64,000 nucleotides of DNA from Sphingomonas sp. (GTDB lineage: Bacteria; Pseudomonadota; Alphaproteobacteria; Sphingomonadales; Sphingomonadaceae), in contig NZ_JANINP010000007.1 of NCBI RefSeq assembly GCF_024508665.1, positions 1,116,001-1,180,000 of the forward strand. Direction: 5' to 3'. The notes under the pieces are model-generated. The model saw only the letters and a list, made by a program, of their open reading frames with translations, was not told where the DNA came from and did no database searches. The position numbers were made by a program, and so were the translations under genes. Every line of letters starts with the position of its first letter. Positions within the stretch are counted from its first letter, which is position 1. Shown piece by piece: positions 62,132 through 64,000 of the stretch.

Positions 62132-64000
62132 ATGGACGATCTGCTCCAGGAATTCATTGCCGAAACCCGCGAGACGCTCGACGCTCTCTCGGGCGAGATC
62201 GTCGCGTGGGAAGCCGATCCGGCCGACCGCGCGCGGCTCGACGCGATTTTTCGGTTCGTCCACACCGTCAAGGGAAGCTGCGGATTCCTCGATCTGCCCC
62301 GTCTGGCGCGCCTGAGTCATGCCGCGGAAGACGTGCTTGCCGCGGTTCGTTCGGGCGAGCGGACGCCTGACCAGAAACTGGTCACCGCAGTGCTGGCGAT
62401 CGTCGATCGTATCGGCGAGATCGTCGAGGCGATCGACGCCGGTGCCGCGCTCGACGATAGCGGCGAGGAATTGCTGATCGCCGCGCTCAATTCGGGCGCC
62501 GAAGCGGCTGCTCCCGCCGCTCAACAGGCCCCCAGCGGCCAGCGTGTCGGCAATCGCAGCGTGCGGCTGTCGACCGATCTGCTCGATCGCATGATGTCGG
62601 GCATGTCGGACATGGTGCTGGCACGAAACGAACTCGCGCGCCGCATGCGCGATCAGAATGTCGATCCGACGATCGAAGCCGCGCTCGACCGCCTGTCGCT
62701 GACGGTGGCGGAGATGCGCGACACCGTGACCCGGACGCGCATGCAGAAAGTCGATGCGTTGTTCTCCGCCTTGCCGCGGATGGTGCGCGATACGGCCGCT
62801 GAGGTCGGTAAGTCGGTGCAACTGCAGATCGAAGGATCCGACGTCGAACTCGATCGCGAGATGATCGAGATGATGCGCGATCCGCTCGTCCACATCATCC
62901 GCAATTCGATCGACCATGGCATCGAAAGTGCCGAGGAACGCCGTGCCCTGGGCAAGCGCGAAGTCGGGCGGCTGGTCGTTTCCGCGCGCCAGTCGGGCAA
63001 TCAGATCATCCTCGAAGTCGCCGACGACGGCCGGGGAATCGATACCGATCGGCTGGTTCAGAAGCTCACCGTCTCGGGCCAGTCGCGCGGTCGCGATCTG
63101 TCGATGCTGAGCGAACGCGCCAAGCTCGACCTGATCTTCGAGCCTGGCCTGTCGACCAAGGACGAAGTCACCGCGATTTCCGGACGGGGCGTCGGGATGG
63201 ACGTCGTGCGCGCCAATATCGAACAGATCGGCGGACGGATCGATCTGGTCAACGCCAAGGACCGCGGACTGCGAATCCTGATCCACGTGCCGCTGACATT
63301 GTCGATCATTCCCGCGATCGTGATCGGTATCGCCGGCCAGCGTTTCGCGGTCACGCGCCAGGCGATCGAGGAGATCGTCCACGTCTCCGGCGACACGATC
63401 CGCGTCGACCTGCTTGGCGATACGCCGGCGGCGACGGTGCGCGATCGCCGCATGCCGCTGGTCGATCTCGCCGCATTGCTCGGGCTGCGTGCCACCGATC
63501 CGATGGCGGCCGACATGCTGGCGATCATCAGTGCCAGTGGTGGCAGTTTCGCCGTCGCGGTCGATTCGGTGCTCGATCACGAGGAATTGGTGATCAAGCC
63601 GGCGTCGCCGGCGGTCATGGCGACGGGCATCTATGCCGGCCAGACCTTGCCCGACAGCGGCTCGCCGATGCTGCTGCTCGATTGCGCCGGGGTCGCCGCG
63701 GCGGCCGGCATCAACTTCGCGCGCGACACGGCGGTCGAGGAAGAGGAGGCAAGCGAGCCAGAGGCGATCTCGGCCGACGCACTGCTGTTCAACGATCTCG
63801 ACGGGCGCCGCCGCGCGGTGCCGCTGGCGATCGTCGACCGTGTCGAGACGGTCCATAGCTCCAATGTGCGGTTCAGCGGTGGCCGGATGCGTCTGTTGGT
63901 CGACGATCGAATCGTGCCGCTTGCCGCGCTCGGCGAGACCGACGGTCATACCGAACTCGCGGTGCTGAGGATCAAGGATGGCGATGCGGAGATCGCTTAT
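62132..64000 (+). CDS. CheA-like histidine kinase (3' end outside window)
   Basis: The frame opens at ATG 62132 (CCCGGGGA upstream) and runs off the right edge after 623 codons. An Hpt domain has H44 (VHTVKGSCGF). No P2 domain follows. From residue 144 are the dimerisation helices, then N-box IIRNSIDHGIE, DDGRGID and GRGVGMDVV, and two CheW-like domains (about 375-515 and 540-623). This is CheA-type. Placement behind chpT suggests a link to development or motility signalling rather than a classic che operon. Confidence 0.85.
   Translation, partial: MDDLLQEFIAETRETLDALSGEIVAWEADPADRARLDAIFRFVHTVKGSCGFLDLPRLARLSHAAEDVLAAVRSGERTPDQKLVTAVLAIVDRIGEIVEAIDAGAALDDSGEELLIAALNSGAEAAAPAAQQAPSGQRVGNRSVRLSTDLLDRMMSGMSDMVLARNELARRMRDQNVDPTIEAALDRLSLTVAEMRDTVTRTRMQKVDALFSALPRMVRDTAAEVGKSVQLQIEGSDVELDREMIEMMRDPLVHIIRNSIDHGIESAEERRALGKREVGRLVVSARQSGNQIILEVADDGRGIDTDRLVQKLTVSGQSRGRDLSMLSERAKLDLIFEPGLSTKDEVTAISGRGVGMDVVRANIEQIGGRIDLVNAKDRGLRILIHVPLTLSIIPAIVIGIAGQRFAVTRQAIEEIVHVSGDTIRVDLLGDTPAATVRDRRMPLVDLAALLGLRATDPMAADMLAIISASGGSFAVAVDSVLDHEELVIKPASPAVMATGIYAGQTLPDSGSPMLLLDCAGVAAAAGINFARDTAVEEEEASEPEAISADALLFNDLDGRRRAVPLAIVDRVETVHSSNVRFSGGRMRLLVDDRIVPLAALGETDGHTELAVLRIKDGDAEIAY

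Noticed and set aside
62084..63949. Long open frame (621 codons) on the minus strand opposite the CheA-like gene
   Set aside because: Composition is Arg/Asp/His-rich shadow sequence of a GC-rich gene; the plus strand carries clear Hpt, ATPase and CheW motifs.
1..64000. CRISPR array, transposase, prophage or toxin-antitoxin pair
   Set aside because: No regularly spaced repeats and no recognisable mobile-element or toxin-antitoxin proteins were found on either strand.

Overview
The window is GC-rich chromosomal DNA of an alphaproteobacterium, almost certainly a sphingomonad (Sphingomonas or a close relative). The evidence is gene content and order: C4-pathway 5-aminolevulinate synthase, a complete ccoNOQP-ccoGHIS block, the histidine phosphotransferase ChpT, a pyrF-trpF-trpB-trpA-accD-folC run, a DUF6628-type protein, an EcfG-type promoter, and long TonB-dependent receptors. 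No phage, transposase, integrase or CRISPR array was seen. The ends cut an ADP-forming acyl-CoA ligase (left) and a CheA-like kinase (right). No gene-free stretch exceeds 300 bases.

Layout. 1-3061: acyl-CoA ligase fragment divergent from hemA (TTG start). 3068-11015 (minus): high-affinity cbb3 oxidase with maturation genes, almost all overlapping, ending in a small Cys-rich protein; an FNR/FixK-type box lies upstream of ccoN. 11274-12615: fatty acid hydroxylase-like protein and pdxH. 12593-20258: accessory locus with a membrane protein divergent from a CGNR-type regulator across a three-half-site operator, then a TonB receptor, a secreted serine hydrolase and an aspartic-protease-like protein. 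20335-27555: valS, MATE exporter, hemB with two tandem GNATs, and a lipoprotein. 27638-31012: tRNA-Arg(ACG) and a probable metal-uptake operon (DUF2946-like, TonB receptor, MerC) with a dyad inside its promoter.

31185-37947: pentose-phosphate operon rpiA-tkt-tal-gnd plus two HAD phosphatases, with 86-89 bp repeats inserted. 38105-42229: Rieske oxygenase, AmpG-like permease, TPR protein, and a DUF6628-type protein behind a Fur-like box. 42296-49207 (minus): lapA-pyrF-GNAT-trpF-trpB-trpA-accD-folC. 49301-52540: alpha/beta hydrolase and a tight operon of two cysteine desulfurases and a [2Fe-2S] ferredoxin. 52587-55934: SRP RNA (ffs), dnaX and ybaB, interleaved with two small secreted proteins that share a C-terminal motif. 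55987-64000: small hypotheticals, an in-frame FAD amine oxidase-MtgA fusion, rpoH, rluD, a JAMM peptidase, chpT and a CheA-like kinase.

The most unusual items are the oxidoreductase-transglycosylase fusion (56926-58944), the paired small secreted proteins with stress-type promoters (52587-53939), the low-GC synonymous stretch inside dnaX (54448-54495), the CGNR regulator with a changed signature and its operator (13936-14607), the Fur-like box before the DUF6628 gene (42268-42286), and an alpha/beta hydrolase lacking its nucleophile serine (49301-49957).
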